Positions 28,079 through 37,379 of a stretch of 42,297 nucleotides of DNA are shown here, piece after piece. Below the pieces are notes generated by a model. It was not told the DNA's origin. It did no database searches and was given only the letters and a program-made list of their open reading frames with translations. Each line of letters starts with the position of its first letter. The stretch's first letter is position 1. The translations under genes and the position numbers were made by a program. Source of the DNA: Enterococcus lemanii (GTDB lineage: Bacteria > Bacillota > Bacilli > Lactobacillales > Enterococcaceae); NCBI RefSeq assembly GCF_016909125.1, contig NZ_JAFBFD010000029.1, positions 1 to 42,297 on the forward strand, read 5' to 3'.

Positions 28079-28997
28079 GTTGTTGGTGTAATTCTTTTTG
28101 ATACCAGTCGATTTTATAATGGATTTTGATTAAAAATTGTTGCCAATCACTTGGTGAATAGAGTCCTTCTTCACAAAAATCTTCTGGAGCGGGCGTTGAA
28201 ATGGCAATTTTGTCAAATTGTTGCACAAGAATCCAAGTGAGTTGATCAAAAAAATTGATCTTTTTGTTTGATTTAGTCAAAACCAATTGCTCAACCCGTT
28301 GTTTTTGTTTTTGATAATTTTTGGAATCACTTAACGCCACGCCGCGTGTACGAGCGACTTTTTTTCGTCGTACGAGTTTAAGTTGTTCTTTTTCTATTTT
28401 TTGATTTAGCGGATTTAAATCTAACGTTGGTAAAGTGATGTTTGCATCCGTTTGGATAAAAGTCGTCGGATGAAACATGACAATCGTCTTTTCCCCAGTT
28501 TTTTCTAGCGGTTGAATTTCTTCTAAACATAACAAAGAAACATAAAATTCCGTATTGTTTTTAGCAGAAATAGTTGCGGATTTAATAAGTCCGTGAACGA
28601 CGCGGTGCTGTTCAACTTTAACGGCTGTTTTTAATTTGGGTAGTTTAAGGGTGCCATTTAATAATTGAATCGTGTTTTTTTGATTGTTTGTTGTGTAAGA
28701 TTGCCAGATTGCTTTTTTATTTTTTAATTTCGGGTAACCAGCCCGACCACGATAATAATTTGAAAAAGCGCGGTCCAAATTTCTCTGGGCATTTGCTAAA
28801 GCCAAACTATCCGTCTTTTTTAAAAAAGGGTAATCTTTTTTAAGTTGCGCTGGCGTTAAGCTTTCAACCGTTTTGTCTTTTTTTGCCATCAATAAGTGGT
28901 TATAGGTGAAGCGAACACATCCAAAAGTTTCGATAAAAAATTGGCGCTGGTCTTCCTCTGGATAAATTCGAAACCGATATCCTTTCAATTTTTTCAT
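28071..28997 (-). CDS. Nuclease-dead TnpB-like protein (TldR-like candidate)
   Basis: A 308-residue relative of TnpB/Cas12 ancestors. The amino part is clearly TnpB: YRFRIYPEEDQRQFF, FGCVRFTYNHLL, LANAQRNLDRAFSNYYRGRAGYPKLK, then LKLPKLK and SATISAKNNTEFYVSL. The RuvC part is dead: where GIDxG should follow the KTG turn it reads IVMFHP (Met174 at the Asp), where the VVEDL Glu should be it reads IAISTP (Ser267), and the chain stops at WYQKELHQQQK, before the zinc finger and third Asp. The frame is intact, with AAGGGGG before the ATG and a strong promoter. This is how the domesticated TldR repressors look. No TnpA gene or omega RNA is seen. It could also be a harmless relic. Confidence 0.85.
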   Translation of the reverse strand: MKKLKGYRFRIYPEEDQRQFFIETFGCVRFTYNHLLMAKKDKTVESLTPAQLKKDYPFLKKTDSLALANAQRNLDRAFSNYYRGRAGYPKLKNKKAIWQSYTTNNQKNTIQLLNGTLKLPKLKTAVKVEQHRVVHGLIKSATISAKNNTEFYVSLLCLEEIQPLEKTGEKTIVMFHPTTFIQTDANITLPTLDLNPLNQKIEKEQLKLVRRKKVARTRGVALSDSKNYQKQKQRVEQLVLTKSNKKINFFDQLTWILVQQFDKIAISTPAPEDFCEEGLYSPSDWQQFLIKIHYKIDWYQKELHQQQK

Positions 28998-29057
28998 TTT
29001 GTTCCCCCTTTAGTTTTGAATTGTCAGAAAAAACAGACGATTTAAAACTTATTGTCT

Positions 29058-29086
29058 ATCATAAAAAAATATCCCCAAAAAAGCAA
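29058..29086 (-). promoter_or_regulatory. Promoter of the TnpB-like gene
   Basis: On the minus strand TTGCTT (29081-29086) and TATGAT (29058-29063) are exactly 17 bases apart, about 60 bases before the start codon. Good consensus for a vegetative promoter. Confidence 0.65.
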
Positions 29087-29095
29087 GCAATATCA

Positions 29096-29135
29096 TAAAG
29101 TTGAATCGTTTGCGTTCTGGTTCGAGTCGTAAAGC
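29096..29135 (+). repeat. 40-bp direct repeat, copy A
   Basis: A 40-base sequence starting TAAAGTTGAATCGTTTG and ending GAGTCGTAAAGC. It is identical to copy B and an inverted imperfect version lies between. No gene covers the region 28998-29302. Confidence 0.95.
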
Positions 29136-29207
29136 AGACTCTTTTTAAAATGGCTTTTTCATTTTAAAAGCGTTTGATTTACGACCGAGAACCAGCAAAC
29201 GATTCAC
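29103..29207. repeat. Long imperfect palindrome (about 105 bp)
   Basis: Outer stem GAATCGTTTG/CAAACGATTC, then CTGGTTC/GAACCAG after a 4-base bulge, then GTCGTAAA/TTTACGAC after a small internal loop, and a separate tip hairpin TTTTAAAATG/CATTTTAAAA with loop GCTTTTT. As RNA it would be one very long hairpin. Copy B of the direct repeat can compete with copy A for the same inverted arm. Confidence 0.85.
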
Positions 29208-29216
29208 GGATTCCGC

Positions 29217-29256
29217 TAAAGTTGAATCGTTTGCGTTCTGGTTCGAGTCGTAAAGC
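29217..29256 (+). repeat. 40-bp direct repeat, copy B
   Basis: Exact second copy of the 40-base sequence, 121 bases downstream of copy A, directly before the Nudix gene's terminator. Confidence 0.95.
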
Positions 29257-29263
29257 GAGCGAC

Positions 29264-29294
29264 AAAAAAAGCCACCAAAGAAAAGGTGGCTTTT
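29264..29294 (-). terminator. Terminator after the Nudix regulator gene
   Basis: On the minus strand AAGCCACC pairs with GGTGGCTT around TTTTCTTT, followed by a T run. Confidence 0.85.
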
Positions 29295-29302
29295 AAGATT
29301 CG

Positions 29303-30127
29303 TTATTCTTCGTCAAAGATTCCTTGTTTCAAACGATAAACTTTTGAAGGTCGGCCAATGCCCATCGAGCGTTCACCGACTTCATCTAAGAAACGTAAGA
29401 GGGATTTTTTAAAGTTCGAGTGATCAATTTCGCGAAAATTTGTCCCTAAAAATTTCGCAAAAACTTTTCGAGCTTCGGTGATGGTAAAATCTTCTCCTAG
29501 TACTTGTAGGACTTGTGGTTCGTTTTCCATTTTATTGGTAATGCGTTTAAAGGCCTTTAAGATAATTTGATTGTGGTCAAAAGCAAGGTGGTGTTGGCTT
29601 AAAGAAGCACCGGTGGGTAAATCTAAAATAATTTCAATTTCTTCATCTACTAAATAGAGCGCATCGTTCTTTCTTTCAAGCGAAAACCAGCGCACTTGAC
29701 TCGCATCATCGCCAGCAGATAAAGGTTCTTCACCAATAAAAGCTAAATAACTCACCGTCACGACCCAACCACGTGGATCACGGTTTGGGGTACTAAAGGT
29801 ATGTAGTTGTTCAATATTATGTTCGGAAATTAAAACACCAGTTTCTTCTTTTGTCTCACGTAACACACATTCGCCGGTTGACTCTTGCGGGTGGACAAAT
29901 CCACCAGGTAACGCCCAAGAATTGCGGAAGGGGTTCGTTTTTCGCTGAATTAATAAGACTTTCAATTGGTCTTCTTCTTTGTTATAACACATTAAAACCA
30001 TATCGACTGTAACAGAAGGTTTTTCGTAAGTGGGTTGTTCTTGTTGTTTATACCAAGCAAGGAACTCACTTTCACTTGCTTCTTGTTCGTAGTATTTTTT
30101 TTCGGCTTCTTTTGAAGTGAACTTCAT
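29303..30127 (-). CDS. Nudix-winged-helix protein, NrtR-type
   Basis: A 274-residue two-domain protein. Residues about 38-170 are a Nudix domain with an intact box (GGFVHPQE, seven residues, RETKEETG), so hydrolysis of an ADP-ribose-type substrate is possible. Residues about 190-274 form the NrtR winged helix (FTITEARKVFAKFLG, then GRPSKVYRL). NrtR proteins sense ADP-ribose or NAD-related compounds and repress NAD salvage or sugar genes. No obvious target is adjacent; the nearest NAD-linked genes are nudF and the nicotinamidase-like gene 25 kb away. ATG 30127 follows AAGGAG. Family is firm, target unknown. Confidence 0.87.
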   Translation of the reverse strand: MKFTSKEAEKKYYEQEASESEFLAWYKQQEQPTYEKPSVTVDMVLMCYNKEEDQLKVLLIQRKTNPFRNSWALPGGFVHPQESTGECVLRETKEETGVLISEHNIEQLHTFSTPNRDPRGWVVTVSYLAFIGEEPLSAGDDASQVRWFSLERKNDALYLVDEEIEIILDLPTGASLSQHHLAFDHNQIILKAFKRITNKMENEPQVLQVLGEDFTITEARKVFAKFLGTNFREIDHSNFKKSLLRFLDEVGERSMGIGRPSKVYRLKQGIFDEE

Positions 30128-30223
30128 GGCTATCTCCTTGTTTAGGTAGTTGTTACTTTTATTTTAACATGATTTAAGTTTGAAACAACTGGAAAAATAA
30201 AAACGCATTTAAAAAAATTGTGG

Positions 30224-30229
30224 TATACT
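30224..30229 (+). promoter_or_regulatory. Extended -10 element for metG
   Basis: TGGTATACT, i.e. TATACT with the TG of an extended -10, 45 bases before the metG start. The -35 is weak. No T-box is visible upstream of this synthetase gene. Confidence 0.5.
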
Positions 30230-30267
30230 AGCAAAGAATGAATTGTGAGATGAATAAGGAGGAATAA

Positions 30268-32283
<2,016 letters not shown>

Positions 32284-32291
32284 TAGTAAAA

Positions 32292-32327
32292 CAAAGCCAG
32301 TAAGATATTTTACTGGCTTTTCTTTTT
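32292..32327 (+). terminator. Terminator after metG
   Basis: AAAGCCAGTAA pairs with TTACTGGCTTT, then TCTTTTT. Confidence 0.85.
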
Positions 32328-32341
32328 AGAAAGGAGTCCTT

Positions 32342-33046
32342 ATGAATTTAGACTTGTCGCTCTTTGAAATTACCGTCCGCTTGTTTCTGTCACTGATTAT
32401 GGGTGGAATGATTGGCATGGAAAGAGAGTACCGAAACCAGCCGGCTGGACTTCGGACCCATATTTTAGTTTGTATTGGTTCAACGGTCATTGCTTTAATT
32501 CAAGTTCAAATTGCTGCCTCGGCTTTAAGCTATGCGCTAATCTATCCGGAGTTGTCAACCGTGATTCGCTCCGATCAAGCTCGGCTCATTGCGCAAGTTG
32601 TGAGTGGCATTGGTTTTTTGGGCGCAGGTACGATTATCGTTTCTGATCGTTCGATTCGTGGTTTAACAACGGCCGCTTCGATTTGGGCAGTGGCAGGGTT
32701 AGGATTGTCGATTGGGATGGGCTATTATATGATTGCTATTAGTAGTTTTATTGGCATTTTATTTGCTTTACTAGTTGTTAAAAGACTAGTCAATATTAAG
32801 ACACTAAAAAAAATCGAAATACGTTACGTTCATAAAGAAGCCACAAAAGAATTTATTTTGAACTATTTTGTTGAAAATAACATTCGAGTCGAAGATGTCA
32901 TTTTTAATGTTGACATTGTTGATGATTATCTGATTTATACAAATGTTTACATGATCGATTTGCCCAAAGGTTTGACCTATCCTCAAGTAATTGAAGATTT
33001 ATCACTTTCTAAAAATATAACAAAAATTCGAATGCTTGATTTGTGA
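32342..33046 (+). CDS. MgtC/SapB-family membrane protein
   Basis: A 234-residue MgtC-family protein with about five membrane helices in residues 5-145 and a cytoplasmic alpha/beta carboxyl domain (from about 155). The family signature is in GGMIGMEREYRNQPAGLRTHILVC and in GIGFLGAGTIIVSDRSIRGLTTAASIW. MgtC proteins affect magnesium homeostasis, membrane potential and F-ATPase in other bacteria; they are not transporters themselves as far as known. ATG 32342 follows AAAGGAG. It is located directly upstream of the Mn-controlled ATPase, but a promoter and riboswitch separate them. Confidence 0.9.
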   Translation: MNLDLSLFEITVRLFLSLIMGGMIGMEREYRNQPAGLRTHILVCIGSTVIALIQVQIAASALSYALIYPELSTVIRSDQARLIAQVVSGIGFLGAGTIIVSDRSIRGLTTAASIWAVAGLGLSIGMGYYMIAISSFIGILFALLVVKRLVNIKTLKKIEIRYVHKEATKEFILNYFVENNIRVEDVIFNVDIVDDYLIYTNVYMIDLPKGLTYPQVIEDLSLSKNITKIRMLDL

Positions 33047-33074
33047 GTTTTTTTCTGAAAATCTTACAAATTAG

Positions 33075-33104
33075 TTGTCAAAGGCTATTGTTATCTTGTA
33101 TACT
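33075..33104 (+). promoter_or_regulatory. Promoter of the riboswitch-ATPase transcript
   Basis: TTGTCA at 33075-33080 and TATACT at 33099-33104, 18 bases apart. A start near 33111 would precede the aptamer by about 20 bases. Confidence 0.65.
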
Positions 33105-33130
33105 GTTACTAGTAATTATTTTTTTGTTCA

Positions 33131-33252
33131 TAGGGGAGTAACTGGCAGCATACAATAGCTGTGGCAACATCACCAACCGAATTCATTTTCTGGTGTTGCC
33201 TTAATTAGTGAGACTTATGTATGTGTTGCACATACACGAGTCTATTTTTTTT
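33131..33252 (+). ncRNA. yybP-ykoY manganese riboswitch with terminator
   Basis: The leader has TAGGGGAGTAACTGGCAGC, then GGCAACATCACCA...TGGTGTTGCC as the second arm, and GTGAGACTT as the closing segment. This layout resembles yybP-ykoY aptamers, which bind Mn2+. The closing GAGACT is also the start of a terminator: AGACT..GTATGTG/CACATAC..AGTCT followed by ATTTTTTTT (33210-33252). Aptamer folding with metal would block this terminator, so Mn2+ should turn the ATPase on. The same leader is known before Mn-export ATPases of Lactococcus (YoaB) and Streptococcus (MgtA). Confidence 0.82.
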
Positions 33253-33297
33253 GAAGAAAAATAGAAGCGTGTCAACTAATTATGAAGGAGGAAAACA

Positions 33298-36027
33298 ATG
33301 TCAACAGAACAAACAAAAAAAGAACAGCTTCATGAAGCATTTTACACGCAAACCCCAGAGGAAGTCATGAGAACCCTAGGAACTTCTCAAGAGGGATTGT
33401 CCGAAGAGGAAGCGAAAAAACGTTTAGCGACGTATGGAGCAAATGAACTAGACGAAGGTAAGAAAACAACGATGCTTCAAAAGTTATTTGCACAGTTTAA
33501 AGATTTAATGATTATTGTCTTGATTGCGGCTGCGGCTATTTCAGCGATGGTACCAAATGCTGAAGGGCACCGCGAATGGGTAGATGCGATTATTATTTTA
33601 GCCGTTGTGGTAATTAATGCCATTATGGGTGTCATCCAAGAAAACAAAGCAGAACAAGCGATCGAGGCGTTAAAAGAAATGTCAACGCCCAATGCACACG
33701 TTTTACGTGGTGGCCATAGCGTAACAATTAATAGCCATGAATTAGTGCCGGGCGATGTCGTGTTATTAGAAGCCGGTGATGTGGTTCCAGCTGACGTGCG
33801 CTTGTTTGAAGTGAGCACACTAAAAATTGAAGAAGCAGCTTTAACAGGAGAATCTGTTCCTGTCGAAAAACATTTAGCCGTCTTAGTAGATACAGAAGTC
33901 GGAATTGGTGATCGTGTCAATATGGCCTTTTCTAATAGTAACGTGACTTACGGTCGAGGAAAAGGGATTGTCGTTCACACTGGAATGAATACCGAAGTTG
34001 GTAAAATTGCGAACATGTTAGCCAATGCGGACGAAACGGAAACACCGTTAAAACGTAACTTAAACCAATTAGGGAAATTCTTAACGTATGCCATTTTAGC
34101 CATTGCCGTTGTGATGTTCTTTGTAGGAACCATGTTAAATGGACAAGGTTGGGTTGAAATGCTCCTAACTTCAATTTCACTAGCAGTAGCTGCTATTCCA
34201 GAAGGGTTACCAGCGATTGTAACGATTATCTTAGCTTTAGGGACACAAGTTATGGCAAAACGTAATTCAATGATTCGTAAATTGCCAGCGGTTGAAACAT
34301 TGGGTGCAACAGATATTATTGCCTCTGATAAAACAGGGACATTAACTTTAAACCAAATGACCGTTGAAAAGTTATATGTTGATTATCAGCAATATGATAT
34401 CAAAGAAAATATACCGGCTGATACAATGGCTGTTAAAGTGATGAACTTTGCCAACGACTCTCGTTTTGGCAAAGAAGGGAATTTAATCGGTGACCCAACA
34501 GAAACGGCATTAATTCAATTTGGTTTAGATTTAGGTTTTGATGTACGTGAAGCTGTTAAAGTTGAACCACGTGTAGCCGACTTACCATTTGATTCAGACC
34601 GTAAATTAATGAGCACGGTCCATCAATTAGCCGATGGTCGTTATCTAGTGGCCGTTAAAGGAGCACCTGATGTTTTATTAAACCGTGTGACTGAAATTTT
34701 AAACAATGAACAAGTTTCACCAATGACGGAAGAAGCTAAAGCAACGATTCTAGCTGCCAATAAAAACATGGCCCAACAAGCGTTACGTGTCTTAGGTACT
34801 GCTTATAAATATATCGATGTTTTACCAAGTGAATTAACTTCTGAAGAACTAGAAAATGGCTTAATCTTTGCTGGTTTAGTCGGGATGATTGACCCAGAGC
34901 GTCCAGAAGCAGCGGGTGCCGTAAAAGTAGCCAAAGAAGCCGGCATTCGTCCAATCATGATTACAGGGGATCACCGTGACACAGCTGAAGCGATTGCGGG
35001 CCGTCTTGGAATTATCAAGCCAGGCGACGATGCAGCTGTTTTAACGGGAGCAGAATTAAATCAAATGTCTGAAGAAGAATTTGCGAGCAAAATTACGCAA
35101 TATTCTGTTTATGCACGTGTTTCACCAGAGCATAAAGTTCGTATTGTCAAAGCATGGCAACAAGCTGGTAAAGTCGTTGCGATGACTGGTGATGGGGTGA
35201 ATGATGCACCATCACTCAAACAAGCCGATATTGGAATCGGAATGGGGATTACCGGTACTGAAGTATCAAAAGGTGCGTCTGATATGGTCTTAGCCGATGA
35301 CAACTTTGCGACAATTGTTGTAGCGGTGGAAGAAGGACGTAAAGTCTTTTCAAATATTCAAAAAGCGATTCAGTACTTAATGGCCGCAAACCTTGGCGAA
35401 GTTTTAACGTTATTTATTGCGACATTACTTGCTTGGGATACGTTACTACCAATCCATTTATTATGGATTAACCTAGTAACAGATACTTTCCCAGCGATTG
35501 CTTTAGGAATGGAACCAGCAGAAGGAAACTTAATGGCTCGTAAACCACGTGGGAAAAGCTCAAACTTCTTCTCTGGTGGCGTAATGAGTAGTATTATTTA
35601 CCAAGGTATTTTAGAAGCAGCAGCTGTTTTATTCGTTTACTGGTCAGCGATTCAATGGCCGGCACATACAGAATTAAATATGATTGGTTTAAGTGCAGCC
35701 GAACTATATAACTTGCAACATGCCGACGCATTAACGATGGCTTTTGCAACACTTGGTTTAATGCAGTTATTCCATGCCTTTAACGTAAAATCCGTTCACC
35801 AATCACTATTTACTGTTGGATTTTTCCGCAACAAAGCCTTTAACTGGGCGATTGTCTTATCTTTTGTTTTAATGATGGGTATCATCATTATTCCTGGTTT
35901 AAATGACATCTTTAAGGTGACCCATTTAGACTGGTACCAATGGGGGATTGTTGTAGGGGCAAGTTTTGCTATTATTCCAGTCGTTGAATGTGTGAAATTC
36001 GTTCAACGTCGAATGGGCAAAGTTTAA
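33298..36027 (+). CDS. P-type cation ATPase, likely Mn2+/Ca2+ exporter
   Basis: A 909-residue type II P-type ATPase. Motifs in order: TGES in the actuator domain (AALTGESVPVEK), PEGLP in helix M4 (AIPEGLPAIVT), phosphorylated Asp in SDKTGTLTLN, KGAPD for nucleotide binding, TGDGVNDAPSLKQADIGIGMG at the hinge, and NLVTDTFPA in helix M6. PEGLP and the M6 Asn/Asp place it with calcium pumps (PMCA/SERCA-like); the Mn riboswitch in front suggests the real cargo is Mn2+, as for the YoaB and MgtA ATPases. ATG 33298 follows GAAGGAGG. Ten membrane helices are expected. Cation choice is inferred from the leader. Confidence 0.93.
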   Translation: MSTEQTKKEQLHEAFYTQTPEEVMRTLGTSQEGLSEEEAKKRLATYGANELDEGKKTTMLQKLFAQFKDLMIIVLIAAAAISAMVPNAEGHREWVDAIIILAVVVINAIMGVIQENKAEQAIEALKEMSTPNAHVLRGGHSVTINSHELVPGDVVLLEAGDVVPADVRLFEVSTLKIEEAALTGESVPVEKHLAVLVDTEVGIGDRVNMAFSNSNVTYGRGKGIVVHTGMNTEVGKIANMLANADETETPLKRNLNQLGKFLTYAILAIAVVMFFVGTMLNGQGWVEMLLTSISLAVAAIPEGLPAIVTIILALGTQVMAKRNSMIRKLPAVETLGATDIIASDKTGTLTLNQMTVEKLYVDYQQYDIKENIPADTMAVKVMNFANDSRFGKEGNLIGDPTETALIQFGLDLGFDVREAVKVEPRVADLPFDSDRKLMSTVHQLADGRYLVAVKGAPDVLLNRVTEILNNEQVSPMTEEAKATILAANKNMAQQALRVLGTAYKYIDVLPSELTSEELENGLIFAGLVGMIDPERPEAAGAVKVAKEAGIRPIMITGDHRDTAEAIAGRLGIIKPGDDAAVLTGAELNQMSEEEFASKITQYSVYARVSPEHKVRIVKAWQQAGKVVAMTGDGVNDAPSLKQADIGIGMGITGTEVSKGASDMVLADDNFATIVVAVEEGRKVFSNIQKAIQYLMAANLGEVLTLFIATLLAWDTLLPIHLLWINLVTDTFPAIALGMEPAEGNLMARKPRGKSSNFFSGGVMSSIIYQGILEAAAVLFVYWSAIQWPAHTELNMIGLSAAELYNLQHADALTMAFATLGLMQLFHAFNVKSVHQSLFTVGFFRNKAFNWAIVLSFVLMMGIIIIPGLNDIFKVTHLDWYQWGIVVGASFAIIPVVECVKFVQRRMGKV

Positions 36028-36033
36028 AATCAA

Positions 36034-36068
36034 AAACTACTCAGCAATTTTTACTGAGTAGTTTTTTT
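36034..36068 (+). terminator. Terminator after the ATPase gene
   Basis: AAACTACTCAG pairs with CTGAGTAGTTT, followed by a T run. Confidence 0.88.
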
Positions 36069-36131
36069 CTTTTCTATTTGGTCAAAACAAGGTAAAATAG
36101 AACATACAAAGAATGAAAGTAGGAATGTTTA

Positions 36132-36563
36132 GTGAGACCAAACCTCGGTTTATATATTCAAAATATTAATCAAATTGTTCAAGAAACAGAAGCGATTGGC
36201 GAAAACTTAAATCCAAAATACGAAGAAATTCGCCAAGCAATTGACCAAGAACAATTAGCGGAAATCTCAGCTGAAAAAATTAGTGAGATTGTAGAAACTT
36301 TTGCAAACGGAACAAGTAAGTACGAAGCGATGTTAAAGCAAGTTCGTTCCTTACGTCCGCCGGCACAAGTCTTAGGAATTCACAAAAAATTTGAAAATTC
36401 CTATGCCAATTATGTAGCTGGTTGCCAAGAAATGATTGCTAGTTTAGCACAAGGAACAGTCGATGTCGAAGCTTTTAATGCGGCTGAAGAAAAGCAAGAC
36501 GGGGCGACGGATGGTATTTCTTTTGCTATCCAACGCATGACGCGCATTTTATTAAAGAAATAA
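36132..36563 (+). CDS. Small helical cytoplasmic protein, unknown function
   Basis: A 143-residue protein with no signal peptide or membrane segment and almost wholly helical character (many Glu, Gln, Ala, Ile). I see no catalytic pattern and do not recognise the family. It begins at GTG 36132, with TAGGA about 8 bases upstream; a nearby ATG is out of frame. A conserved-looking core is YEAMLKQVRSLRPPAQVLGIHKKFENSY. Its codon use is like the flanking housekeeping genes, so it belongs to the host rather than to the integrated relic that follows. Confidence 0.72.
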   Translation: MRPNLGLYIQNINQIVQETEAIGENLNPKYEEIRQAIDQEQLAEISAEKISEIVETFANGTSKYEAMLKQVRSLRPPAQVLGIHKKFENSYANYVAGCQEMIASLAQGTVDVEAFNAAEEKQDGATDGISFAIQRMTRILLKK

Positions 36564-36651
36564 AATGAAAAAGGATATGAAAACAAGAAATATCTAATAA
36601 AACTATTAGTTGATTTTTATGTATAAAGAGCTATTTTGGTATATACTAAGT

Positions 36652-36746
36652 ACATAACCAACAATAACCTTTTTATTTTTCATTTACTCCTAACCAGAGT
36701 AAACTCCTTTTTTCGTCCGGCCTAACCAACCGGGCGATTTTTTTGT
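36652..36746 (+). ncRNA. Candidate small RNA within the left 84-bp repeat
   Basis: An extended -10 (TGGTATATA, 36637-36645) is followed by a region with two hairpins: TTTACTC/GAGTAAA and CGTCCGG/CCGGGCG, the latter with a T run and therefore a terminator. Both loops contain CTAACCA. CTCC and ACTCCTTTT stretches complementary to ribosome sites lie in and after the first hairpin. A transcript of about 90 bases is predicted, with no coding potential. It could also be only a terminator region used as an integration site. Confidence 0.4.
36663..36746 (+). repeat. 84-bp direct repeat, left copy (probable att site)
   Basis: Perfectly identical to 39672-39755. It holds two hairpins and a terminator. 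The promoter-like sequence is only upstream of this copy, so this is probably the host side of the attachment site and the right copy came with the element. Confidence 0.9.
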
Positions 36747-36775
36747 TTTATATTGATTTATCAACGTTTAAAGCA

Positions 36776-36825
36776 CATAGGCGATGACTGAGGAAGAACA
36801 TTTCTTTCAAGTTATCGCCTATTTT
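36776..36825. terminator. Hairpin downstream of the integrase remnant
   Basis: ATAGGCGAT pairs with ATCGCCTAT (about 30-base loop with ACT/AGT extension), followed by TTTTTT on the plus strand. It lies past the integrase stop on the minus strand. Confidence 0.5.
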
Positions 36826-36871
36826 TTGTGTCTGAAAAGTGAGAGGTCCGTCCATTTGTCCGTCCCTTGTA

Positions 36872-37099
36872 TTAAAAGCCAACAAAATTAGCAAACTTTG
36901 CGGCTGTTTTTTCTTTTTCTTCAGGCATGACATGAGAATAAATCTCTAATGTAATGGTTATGTCTTTGTGTCCAAGTCTCTCACTTACTTCTTTAATTGG
37001 AATACCTGCCTGCAGGAGTAAACTTGCATGAGTATGCCTAAAGTGATGTGGTGTGATTCTTGGCAGCTTATACTTACGAATAATACTTGTTAGCCATTG
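36872..37099 (-). pseudogene. Tyrosine integrase, carboxyl-terminal fragment
   Basis: On the minus strand about 75 codons encode the end of a phage-type tyrosine recombinase: LPRITPHHFRHTHASLLL holds the Arg and His of the active site (HxxR), ERLGHKDITIT the second His, and IYSHVMPEEK the nucleophile Tyr, then a normal end and stop. The rest (some 300 residues of arm-binding, core-binding and first Arg regions) is gone; homology ends near 37099. It cannot work alone. Its position against the left 84-bp repeat marks the repeats as att sites. Confidence 0.85.
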
Positions 37100-37111
37100 A
37101 ATGGAACAAGA

Positions 37112-37237
37112 ATGGATTCGTTATGCGATGACTTTCTCGAAGATATTACAGTAGGTGATCGTGTGGATGAAGTTCTTGAAACGGCTGCAGAGTTAAAGCG
37201 ATTAAAAAGTATTCTTATCGCTAGTGAGGAGAGTTAA
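37112..37237 (+). CDS. Small ORF, probable truncated end of an element gene
   Basis: Encodes 41 residues, acidic and helical, ending LKRLKSILIASEES. There is no convincing ribosome site before the ATG at 37112, and it begins right after the junction where the integrase breaks off, so this is probably the carboxyl end of a longer protein. Its stop overlaps the next start (TTAAATG), as in a phage-like gene cluster. Confidence 0.45.
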   Translation: MDSLCDDFLEDITVGDRVDEVLETAAELKRLKSILIASEES

Positions 37238-37375
37238 ATGGTTACCTGGAGGCAAAGAAAAAGCCTTTCGCTTAATTGTCTTGGAGGACTAGCGAAAAGG
37301 CAAGGCAAGGAAAGGGTATTTAAAGCCTTCTTTGCTCCATTCTATCATGTAAAACTGATAAAGAAAAGGAGATAG
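37238..37375 (+). CDS. Small basic protein, unknown
   Basis: Encodes 45 residues, strongly basic (many Lys and Arg), starting MVTWRQRKSLSL and ending KLIKKRR. ATG 37238 touches the previous stop and has GAGGAGAG at good distance. It is followed after four bases by the next start. No family recognised. Confidence 0.45.
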   Translation: MVTWRQRKSLSLNCLGGLAKRQGKERVFKAFFAPFYHVKLIKKRR

Positions 37376-37379
37376 AAAT

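Noticed and set aside
29114-29130. GGTTCGAGTC looks like the T-arm of a tRNA, twice (in both 40-bp repeats).
   Set aside because: No flanking 5-bp T stem, anticodon arm or acceptor stem can be formed; the match is part of the 40-bp repeat.
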